Origin: JBKHHU01 sp046539045
GTDB lineage: Bacteria; Planctomycetota; Phycisphaerae; SM23-33
Reading direction: 5' to 3'
Assembly: GCA_046539045.1 (NCBI GenBank)
Contig: JBKHHU010000179.1
Span: 1-7,124, forward strand
Length of the DNA stretch: 7,124 bases
A program made the translations under genes and the position numbers. Every line of letters begins with the position of its first letter. Position 1 is the stretch's first letter. Below the pieces are notes generated by a model. That model made no database searches, was not told the DNA's origin, and worked only from the letters and a program-made list of their open reading frames with translations. Positions 1 through 5,301 of the stretch are shown here, piece by piece.

Positions 1-699
1 GCTCGATTACTCGTCCTCGTCGTCCTCCACGTCCTGGAAGTCAGCGTCGACGAAACCGACAGCCCCACCACTCCGGCAGAGCATTTCCTGTTCGCCAACG
101 AACTGAAGCGTCTGGGCGTGAAGTGGGTTTCCATGGCGCCGCGGTTCATCGGTCGGTTCGAGAAAGGCGTCGACTACATCGGCGACATCCCGAAGTTCAC
201 CGAGAGTTTCGCCCGGCACGTGGCGGTGATGCGGACGGTCGGCCCGTACAAGATGTCGATCCACAGCGGATCGGACAAGTTCAGCATCTACCCGATCGTC
301 GCCCACCAGACCGAAGGCGTGGTGCACCTGAAGACAGCAGGGACGAGTTACCTGGAGGCGGTGCGAGCACTGGCGCATATCGATCCGGATCTGTTCCGCC
401 AGATTTACGACTTCGCCCGCGAGCATTACGACGAGGACAAGAAGACCTACCACGTCTCCGCGGACATGAGCAAAGTCCCGCCGTCTACCGAGTTCACCGA
501 CGACAAACTCGCGGAGCGGATCGACGACTTTGACACCCGCCAGGCGCTGCACTGCACGTTCGGGTCGGTCCTCACCGCCGACGGCGGAAAGCGGTTCAAG
601 GAACCGATGTACGCAGCTTTGGAGAAGGACGAAGAGACGCATTACAAGCTACTGGCCAAGCATCTCGGCCGGCACGTGGACCCGTTTGTGCCGAACTAA
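1..699 (+). CDS. uxaE: Tagaturonate epimerase family protein (UxaE-like), 3' part, partial
   Basis: The frame is open from base 1 to the TAA at 697-699, giving 232 residues; the 5' end lies outside the window. Family role: tagaturonate epimerases interconvert D-tagaturonate and D-fructuronate in the cytoplasm, letting galacturonate catabolism join the glucuronate branch. By memory of that family, the recognisable blocks are EVSVDETDSPTTP (fragment residues 13-25), APRFIGRFEKGVDYIGD (46-62), SIHSGSDKFSIYP (86-98), HLKTAGTSYLEA (109-120) and YHVSAD (150-155). These hold the conserved Asp, Glu, His and Lys residues likely to form the metal and substrate site. Known family members are roughly twice this length, so about half is missing. 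The first 12 residues are unusually hydrophobic and low in complexity. The next gene, a mannonate-type oxidoreductase 83 bp downstream on the same strand, would use its product, which supports the call. A GTG at 118 is internal and is not the start. Confidence 0.85.
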   Translation, partial: ARLLVLVVLHVLEVSVDETDSPTTPAEHFLFANELKRLGVKWVSMAPRFIGRFEKGVDYIGDIPKFTESFARHVAVMRTVGPYKMSIHSGSDKFSIYPIVAHQTEGVVHLKTAGTSYLEAVRALAHIDPDLFRQIYDFAREHYDEDKKTYHVSADMSKVPPSTEFTDDKLAERIDDFDTRQALHCTFGSVLTADGGKRFKEPMYAALEKDEETHYKLLAKHLGRHVDPFVPN

Positions 700-782
700 G
701 ACACACCAACCATCAAGAGCAAGTGCCTGGTCGGCGAGGCCGCCGGGCGAGATAACTGACAAGACGATCAATGGAGAGAGTA

Positions 783-1610
783 ATGAGTGAGTTGAATTCA
801 CTTTTTGACGTGAAGGACCAGGTAGTTGCAGTGACCGGCGGAGCCGGAGTGCTGTGCGGAGAGATGGCCAAGGCGCTGGCGAAGGCGGGCGCGAAAGTGG
901 CGGTCCTCGATTTCAATGTCGAGGGCGGGCAGAAGCTGGCCGACGAGATCAACGCCGACGGCGGGACCGCGGTGGCGGTTTTCTGCAACGTGCTGGAGAA
1001 GGATTCCATCCAGAAGGCCCACGACGAGACGGTCGAGAAGCTCGGCCCGGTGGACGTGCTGATCAACGGTGCCGGCGGGAACAGGAAGGAAGCGACCTGC
1101 GTTCCGCCCGAGAGCTTCTTCTTCGATCTGGATACCGACGCGATCCAGTGGGTCATGAACCTCAACTGCATGGGCACGATGGTCCCGAGCATGGTCTTCG
1201 GGAAAGCGATGGCTGAGCGGAAGAAGGGCAACATCATCAACATCAGCTCGATGAACGCCTTTACCCCGCTGACCCGCATCGCCGCCTACTCTGCCGCCAA
1301 GGCAGCCGTCAGCAACTTTACCCAGTGGCTGGCGACGTACATGGCCCAGAACCACAGCCCCGAGATCCGCGTCAACGCGATCGCCCCGGGGTTCTTCCTC
1401 ACCGAGCAGAACCGATTCCTGCTGACCAACGAAGACGGCAGCATGACGCCCCGCGGCCAGCAGATCGTCGACGGCACACCGATGGCCCGCTACGGCAGCC
1501 CGGAGGAGCTGGTCGGCACACTGATCTGGCTGATGGGCGAGGGCAGCAGGTTCGTCACAGGCATCGTCGTCCCCGTCGACGGCGGATTCGCGGCGTATTC
1601 AGGCGTCTAG
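783..1610 (+). CDS. uxuB: SDR-family D-mannonate oxidoreductase / fructuronate reductase
   Basis: This is a 275-residue classical short-chain dehydrogenase, predicted to reduce D-fructuronate to D-mannonate with NAD(P)H in the cytoplasm. Visible motifs: the Rossmann glycine loop TGGAGVLCG (18-26); Asp43 at the end of strand beta2, which suggests a preference for NAD(H); NGAGG (95-99); the structural Asn near 128; and the catalytic set Ser156, Tyr169 and Lys173 (YSAAK). The stretch APGFFLTEQNR (201-211), the LLTNEDGSMTPRGQ block and the ending PVDGGFAAYSGV are what I recall from the SDR-type mannonate oxidoreductase group (Bacillus YjmF/UxuB-like), which is unrelated in sequence to E. coli UxuB. 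ATG 783 is chosen over the in-frame ATG at 771 because GGAGAG at 773-778 is a good Shine-Dalgarno for 783 and overlaps the 771 codon region. It follows the epimerase gene, so the pair forms tagaturonate to fructuronate to mannonate. Another SDR polyol or ketose specificity cannot be excluded. Confidence 0.85.
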   Translation: MSELNSLFDVKDQVVAVTGGAGVLCGEMAKALAKAGAKVAVLDFNVEGGQKLADEINADGGTAVAVFCNVLEKDSIQKAHDETVEKLGPVDVLINGAGGNRKEATCVPPESFFFDLDTDAIQWVMNLNCMGTMVPSMVFGKAMAERKKGNIINISSMNAFTPLTRIAAYSAAKAAVSNFTQWLATYMAQNHSPEIRVNAIAPGFFLTEQNRFLLTNEDGSMTPRGQQIVDGTPMARYGSPEELVGTLIWLMGEGSRFVTGIVVPVDGGFAAYSGV

Positions 1611-1612
1611 TG

Positions 1613-1647
1613 GATTTGGGATTTGCGATTGCGGATTTGAGATTGAG
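1613..1647 (+). repeat. Left heptad array, five GATTNNN units
   Basis: Five head-to-tail 7-bp units, all starting with GATT; the last three bases are TGG, TGC, GCG, TGA and GAG in order. It begins 2 bp after the SDR stop codon. Its last unit runs into the G-rich Shine-Dalgarno of the four-helix-bundle gene. The inner part GCGATTGCGGATT (1625-1637) is a perfect 13-bp inverted repeat of 2034-2046 in the right array. Confidence 0.85.
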
Positions 1648-1655
1648 GGGGCGCG

Positions 1656-2018
1656 ATGGATGCGACACAGCTAAAAGCCAGAACGAAGGCGTTTGCGATT
1701 CGAATAGTAAAAATGGCTGAGAGGTTGCCCCGAACGCACGCGGGCAATGCTATCAGCAGACAGATTATCCGGTCGGCTACAAGTGTGGCAGCCAACTATC
1801 GCGCCGCCTGCCGCGGCCGTTCGCGGGCCGAATTCGCCGCCAAACTCGGCATTGCCGAAGAAGAGGCCGACGAGACTCTTTTCTGGCTGGAGATGATCGG
1901 CGAAGCAGGCTTGCTTAGAAGCGAACAGCTGTCGTCTCTGATGGCAGAGGCCGATGAACTTGTCGCAATTATGACAGCCTCGGCCAAGACGGCTAGGAGG
2001 CGTGCCCAAGCGACCTGA
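1656..2018 (+). CDS. Four-helix-bundle protein (S23/23S rRNA intervening-sequence protein family)
   Basis: This is a 120-residue, all-helical, soluble and basic protein. It resembles the small four-helix-bundle family named after ORFs in 23S rRNA intervening sequences; the Avd accessory protein of diversity-generating retroelements has the same fold. Seen: helix 1 about 4-24; then the family core QIIRSATSVAANYRAACRGR (36-55); helix 3 with EFAAKLGIAEEEADETLFWLEM (59-80), typical of the subgroup with ANYRAA and EEADE/WLE motifs; and a C-terminal helix 90-118 ending in a KTARRR basic tail. Family function is unsettled; nucleic-acid binding is plausible from the charge. ATG 1656 follows AGGGGG (1646-1651) at 4-5 bp spacing. 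The first 20 codons use ATA, GTA, CGA and AAA more than the flanking operon genes do, hinting at a different origin. No reverse transcriptase or variable repeat is nearby, so a retroelement accessory role is not supported here. Confidence 0.8.
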   Translation: MDATQLKARTKAFAIRIVKMAERLPRTHAGNAISRQIIRSATSVAANYRAACRGRSRAEFAAKLGIAEEEADETLFWLEMIGEAGLLRSEQLSSLMAEADELVAIMTASAKTARRRAQAT

Positions 2019-2030
2019 CGTTCCGGAGCG

Positions 2031-2065
2031 CACAATCCGCAATCGCCAATCGCCAATCCGCAATC
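2031..2065 (-). repeat. Right heptad array, five GATTNNN units on the minus strand
   Basis: Read on the minus strand from 2065 to 2031 it is five 7-bp units, each GATT plus three bases: GCG, GGC, GGC, GCG, TG-G (TGTG in full with the preceding G). It mirrors the left array: same period, same unit count, same 35-bp length, opposite orientation. Aligned outside-in with the left array, 26 of 35 positions agree by hand count. The array ends just before the GGAG ribosome-binding site of the HAD gene. Confidence 0.85.
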
Positions 2066-2076
2066 ATGGAGCGAGC

Positions 2077-2979
2077 ATGAATCATCTACAGGAGCTCACG
2101 GAGTTCCCGAAAGAGCACGACTTCTTTATCGGAGTCGATTCCGACGGGTGTGCTTTTGATACCATGGAGATCAAGCACAAGGAGTGCTTCATCCCCAACA
2201 CGGTCAATGTCTGGGACCTTCAGCCGGTGTCGCGGTTCGCTCGCGAGGCAGCCGAGTTCATTAATCTGTACTCCGTCCATCGCGGCTGTAACCGGTTCAT
2301 CGCGCAGGAACTGCTGTTCGACATGCTGGACGACTGGGACGAGGTCCGCCAACGCGGGTACAAGAGCCCGGACATAACCTCGCTTCGCAACTGGCTGAAA
2401 GAGGAGTCGCGGCTGAGCAGTGCCACGCTGCAGACCACGGTCGCCGAGACCGACGATCCGATCCTGCACAAGGCGCTGGAATGGTCGGACGCGGTCAACG
2501 AGTCGGTCGAGAAAATCGTTCGCAACTGCCCGCCCTTCCCCTTTGTCCGGGAGAGCCTGCAGGACGTCTCCGAACGTGCCGATGTGATCGTCTGCTCGTC
2601 CACGCCGCATGACGCGCTGCAGCGCGAGTGGGAAGAGCACGATCTTGCCCAGTACGTCGGCAAAATCTGCGGCCAGGAACAGGGCTCCAAAAAAGAGCAC
2701 CTGAAATACTGCACCAACGGCAGATATGAGCCCGAGAAGGTCCTGATGATCGGCGATGCGCCCGGCGACATGCGGGCCGCCCAGGACAACGGGTTCCTCT
2801 ACTACCCGATCAACCCCGGACACGAAGCCGACTCGTGGAAGCGGTTCCACGAAGAGGCAGCCGAGAGGTTCTTCACCGGCCGGTTCGCCGGTGAGTATCA
2901 GCAGAAGGTGATCGACGAATTCCTCGCCTGTCTTCCCGAGCGTCCTCCATGGAAAGATAGCGGTTGCTGCTGCGGCTGA
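2077..2979 (+). CDS. HAD-superfamily hydrolase of unknown substrate
   Basis: A 300-residue haloacid dehalogenase-fold protein, probably a cytoplasmic phosphatase. The HAD motifs are in order: motif I GVDSDGCAFD with nucleophile Asp21 and acid/base Asp23; motif II VIVCSSTP with Ser174 to Thr176; motif III Lys205/Lys206 in GSKKEH; motif IV MIGDAPGD with Asp227 and Asp231 for Mg2+. About 145 residues between motifs I and II, mostly helical (NLYSVHRGCNRF, EWSDAVNESVEK), form a large C1-type cap that sets specificity. The start at ATG 2077 is supported by GGAG at 2068-2071, 5 bp upstream; in-frame upstream codons run back through the repeat array and are rejected. The tail ends in three adjacent cysteines (297-299), which is odd. 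It is the last gene of the uronate operon, just before a terminator, so a role in sugar-acid phosphate metabolism or metabolite repair is an inference only. Confidence 0.8.
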   Translation: MNHLQELTEFPKEHDFFIGVDSDGCAFDTMEIKHKECFIPNTVNVWDLQPVSRFAREAAEFINLYSVHRGCNRFIAQELLFDMLDDWDEVRQRGYKSPDITSLRNWLKEESRLSSATLQTTVAETDDPILHKALEWSDAVNESVEKIVRNCPPFPFVRESLQDVSERADVIVCSSTPHDALQREWEEHDLAQYVGKICGQEQGSKKEHLKYCTNGRYEPEKVLMIGDAPGDMRAAQDNGFLYYPINPGHEADSWKRFHEEAAERFFTGRFAGEYQQKVIDEFLACLPERPPWKDSGCCCG

Positions 2980-2987
2980 TTCAACAT

Positions 2988-3030
2988 CAGGCCCGAAGCC
3001 CGTGTGGTTTCGGGCCTGTTCTCTTTCTCT
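2988..3030 (+). terminator. Rho-independent terminator after the HAD gene
   Basis: A stem of 13 pairs (2988-3000 with 3006-3018) has a perfect outer 10 bp, CAGGCCCGAA against TTCGGGCCTG, then one G-T wobble and two G-C pairs. The loop is 5 nt (3001-3005). A T/C-rich tract (TTCTCTTTCTCT, 3019-3030) follows. It lies 8 bp after the HAD stop codon and closes the plus-strand operon before the membrane protein gene. Confidence 0.85.
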
Positions 3031-3099
3031 CCGCATCGTCTGAATCTGCGCTGGAGGGTCTTGTACCCAAAGGGGTTCTGTCGTAGCCTGCAGCTGGCC

Positions 3100-5301
3100 A
3101 TGACCAACCCAACTGCCGACATCCTGATCGCCGGTCTGCTGCTGGTGCCCCCGATCGGGGCGGCGCTTGGTAATCTCTTCCGCAGGCGCAGCGGCCTGGT
3201 ATTCGCGGTCACCCTCACTTGCAGCGGGATTCACCTGATCGCTGCCGTCGTGGCAGCGGCACTTGCCGCCGGGGGGATGGAACTCAGCTTCGTGCATCCT
3301 TGGGTTCGCGTGGGTCTGGGGCTGGATGTGGCATTTAGTCTCACGGCAGGCTCAGCCGTTGCCCTACTCGCGATTTCGTTGGCTACCCTCGGCTCCTGCC
3401 TCACGAGCATCGCGGCGCGACACGGGTCTGCGGGCAGTCTTCTGTTGCGACTGGTGCTGCTCGGATTGCTCTCGGGTGCGGTTCTGGCTCACGATGCGTT
3501 GCTGTGGTGGGCGTTTCTGTTCACGTCCAGTTGGTGCGTTTTCCTGCTGGCGGCACGGGAGGACGTCTCGCCTGGGAGGACAAGTTCGAAACGGCTGCTG
3601 TTCCTGACCCTACTGGCAGATGGGCTCATTTTGACATGGATCCTGGTGCTTGCGGACCTTCATCGCCGCCAGTTTGGTACACTGAGCTTCGCTCTGGGGG
3701 ATTTGCAGACACTTCGCCCCCGTTCAGCCAGCCAGATCGGCCTGCTGCTGACGTTGCTGGTCCCCCTGTTGGCCCGCACCGGTCTTTTCCCATTCCACCG
3801 CCCTCTTCGGGACAGCTTCCGCGACACCACACCGGGAACCGGACTGGCGGTGCTGATCGGTACCATGGCCGTGGGATACCACGCGATACTGCAGTTGGCC
3901 CTGCCCATGTTTCAGCAGCAGCTTGAGCGCTGGGGCCTTCTGCTGGCGGGTTTCTGTCTGATAGGGATACTCCACGCGGTCCTGCGCGCAGCAACCGCCG
4001 TTCGCGTCAGGCACCTGGTCTCAGCCGGTTTGGGTGTGGCTGTGTGGGCGTCCTTTCTGGCGGTCTCTGGGCGTGGAGCCGAAGCGTTAGGGGGAGCGTC
4101 GGCCATTTTCCTTGCGAGCACTATATGGGTTTCAGCGGCCACCGTTTCGCTCTCGGCTGTCGGCTCCCGCATCCACGCCATACGGATCCACTGGCTGAGC
4201 AGGCTTACCGGCAGAAACAGCATCAGCAATGGCTTGTTCGCCACGGCCATTCTGCTTCTGCTCGGAACCCCTGTTCTGTTCGGTCTGGAGTGGCTCGCCG
4301 TGTCTTCCGACTCCAAAACGGTCGGCAACATCACCTTCGGCATGGCTGCCTTTGCAGTGTTGACCATCGCAGGCGGATTGCTCTGGGTGACATTCACAAT
4401 CATCCCGCCTGTCCGGCAGAACCGACCGTCCGGGAAAGCCTGGTGGGCCGGCCCGCTCGTTCTGTTGATCGCCTTGCCCGCCGCCGTTGCGTTAACACTG
4501 GGAATGGCCGCAGTGTTGCAGCCGATCGGCGAGCAATGGAGCCACCGATGGGCAGTGAATCACCTGCTCCAGACTCAGACGCCTGCGGCCCCCGTTTTGT
4601 CGGTATTCCCATCGGTCTTCGAGCCGACGGCATTGCTGGCGTGGGCGGGCGTGTTTGTCTACTTGTTTGGCTCGGCCACGTCTCTGGTCAGCCGCGTCCC
4701 GAAGCGAAGCGCGTTCTTTCTATGGGTCACCAACCTGGGATTCCTCGCATTCGTCGCCCCGGCCCTGTGGCAAACCGGGGTAGATCCCGGCGGATTCGCG
4801 CCTGTCTCGGCCGTGACTGGGACGTTGATCTGCTCGGCAGCGGCAGCGGTCGGGCTCTTGCTGTCCATTGCCTATCTCGGGCAGGCAGGCTTCTCTTCCG
4901 CGCGCATGGATGGGTTGATGGGAGCGTTCCGAGCCCAACCCGGAATAACATTGGCAGCGTTGCTCTTCACCGCCTCGCTGGTCGGCCTGCCGGTTACGGC
5001 AGGGTTCTTCGTCCGGATCTGTGCCCTGTCGGCAGGGATCTCTGCCGGGCAGTATACCCCTGCAGCAACGTTGGCGATCCTGAGCGTCGGACCGGCCGCC
5101 GCGTTGGTCGACTGGTTGGAGACAGCGGTCATTCGGCCCGCCTACTCGTTACCCGAACGGCACATGCCGGTGGCGGGACTAACCGGTCAGCTCATGCGTC
5201 TGACGATCACCCTGCTGGTGGTGGTTGTCATCGTGCTGGGCCTGCTGCCGCAACTGCTTTCTGACCCGCTTGGGAACCTGCAGTCGCTCATTCCACAATG
5301 A
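3100..5301 (+). CDS. NuoM/NuoN-like proton-translocating subunit homologue, degenerate and orphan
   Basis: A 733-residue very hydrophobic integral membrane protein with roughly 16-20 predicted segments. Residues 1-475 align by eye with NADH-quinone oxidoreductase subunit M: LGLDVAFSL (73-81, like LGVDGLSL), GTLSF (193-197), FPFHRPLRD (230-238, like the PLHGWLPD motif), then the long helices around 305-320 and 380-397. Residues 570-720 resemble the end of NuoN: GL (605-606), SLVGLPVTAGFF (626-637) and a terminal VLGLLPQLL (712-720). Expected key residues appear replaced: the TM5 Glu falls in LWWAFLFTSS, the TM7 Lys is Arg226, the TM8 Lys is Ala-like in GTMAVGYHA, and the NuoN-type GK is VR (638-639). 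NuoM and NuoN are usually about 500 residues, so this is long. ATG 3100 is chosen because it opens the first hydrophobic segment. Its Shine-Dalgarno is weak; TTG 3061 lies too close to GGAGGG (3053-3058). No complex I neighbours are present, so electron-transfer coupling is unproven. Confidence 0.65.
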   Translation: MTNPTADILIAGLLLVPPIGAALGNLFRRRSGLVFAVTLTCSGIHLIAAVVAAALAAGGMELSFVHPWVRVGLGLDVAFSLTAGSAVALLAISLATLGSCLTSIAARHGSAGSLLLRLVLLGLLSGAVLAHDALLWWAFLFTSSWCVFLLAAREDVSPGRTSSKRLLFLTLLADGLILTWILVLADLHRRQFGTLSFALGDLQTLRPRSASQIGLLLTLLVPLLARTGLFPFHRPLRDSFRDTTPGTGLAVLIGTMAVGYHAILQLALPMFQQQLERWGLLLAGFCLIGILHAVLRAATAVRVRHLVSAGLGVAVWASFLAVSGRGAEALGGASAIFLASTIWVSAATVSLSAVGSRIHAIRIHWLSRLTGRNSISNGLFATAILLLLGTPVLFGLEWLAVSSDSKTVGNITFGMAAFAVLTIAGGLLWVTFTIIPPVRQNRPSGKAWWAGPLVLLIALPAAVALTLGMAAVLQPIGEQWSHRWAVNHLLQTQTPAAPVLSVFPSVFEPTALLAWAGVFVYLFGSATSLVSRVPKRSAFFLWVTNLGFLAFVAPALWQTGVDPGGFAPVSAVTGTLICSAAAAVGLLLSIAYLGQAGFSSARMDGLMGAFRAQPGITLAALLFTASLVGLPVTAGFFVRICALSAGISAGQYTPAATLAILSVGPAAALVDWLETAVIRPAYSLPERHMPVAGLTGQLMRLTITLLVVVVIVLGLLPQLLSDPLGNLQSLIPQ

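Larger units (their letters stand above)
1611..2070 (+). mobile_element. Candidate repeat-bounded cassette carrying a four-helix-bundle gene
   Basis: Seen: a 120-codon gene is enclosed by two 35-bp arrays, each of five heptads starting with GATT, in inverted orientation. The 4-bp sequence TGGA occurs at both outer borders (1611-1614 and 2067-2070). The unit sits exactly between the SDR stop codon (1608-1610) and the HAD gene's Shine-Dalgarno (GGAG 2068-2071). Deleting one TGGA plus everything between would leave about 10 bp between stop and start, a typical operon junction. Inferred: the unit was inserted into a pre-existing operon, and TGGA may be a target duplication, although four bases can match by chance and two of them belong to the first heptad. 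No transposase is encoded, so any movement would have to be helped in trans. Confidence 0.4.

Noticed and set aside
7..642. Long minus-strand open frame of 211 codons opposite the epimerase gene.
   Set aside because: It is an antisense shadow of a GC-rich gene; the plus frame carries clear family motifs.
732..745. Small hairpin (CGGCG, 4-nt loop, CGCCG) between the epimerase and SDR genes as a terminator.
   Set aside because: Only five pairs and no following T tract; the two genes are most likely co-transcribed.
1656..2018. Accessory protein (Avd) of a diversity-generating retroelement.
   Set aside because: Same fold family, but there is no reverse transcriptase, template repeat or variable repeat in the window.
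1613..2065. CRISPR array or CRISPR remnant.
   Set aside because: Period is 7 bp with no spacers; the two blocks are inverted rather than direct.
3061..3089. Promoter for the membrane protein gene (TTGTAC with a TAGCCT-like -10).
   Set aside because: The -10 match is poor and transcription would begin almost at the ATG; no convincing promoter could be picked in 3019-3099.
2086..3297. 403-codon minus-strand open frame opposite the HAD gene.
   Set aside because: Composition and lack of recognisable motifs indicate a shadow; it also runs through the plus-strand terminator and into the membrane protein gene.
4044..5264. 406-codon plus-strand frame in the membrane protein region.
   Set aside because: It is rich in Arg, Gly and Pro with no hydrophobic segments, typical of an out-of-frame reading of the real gene.
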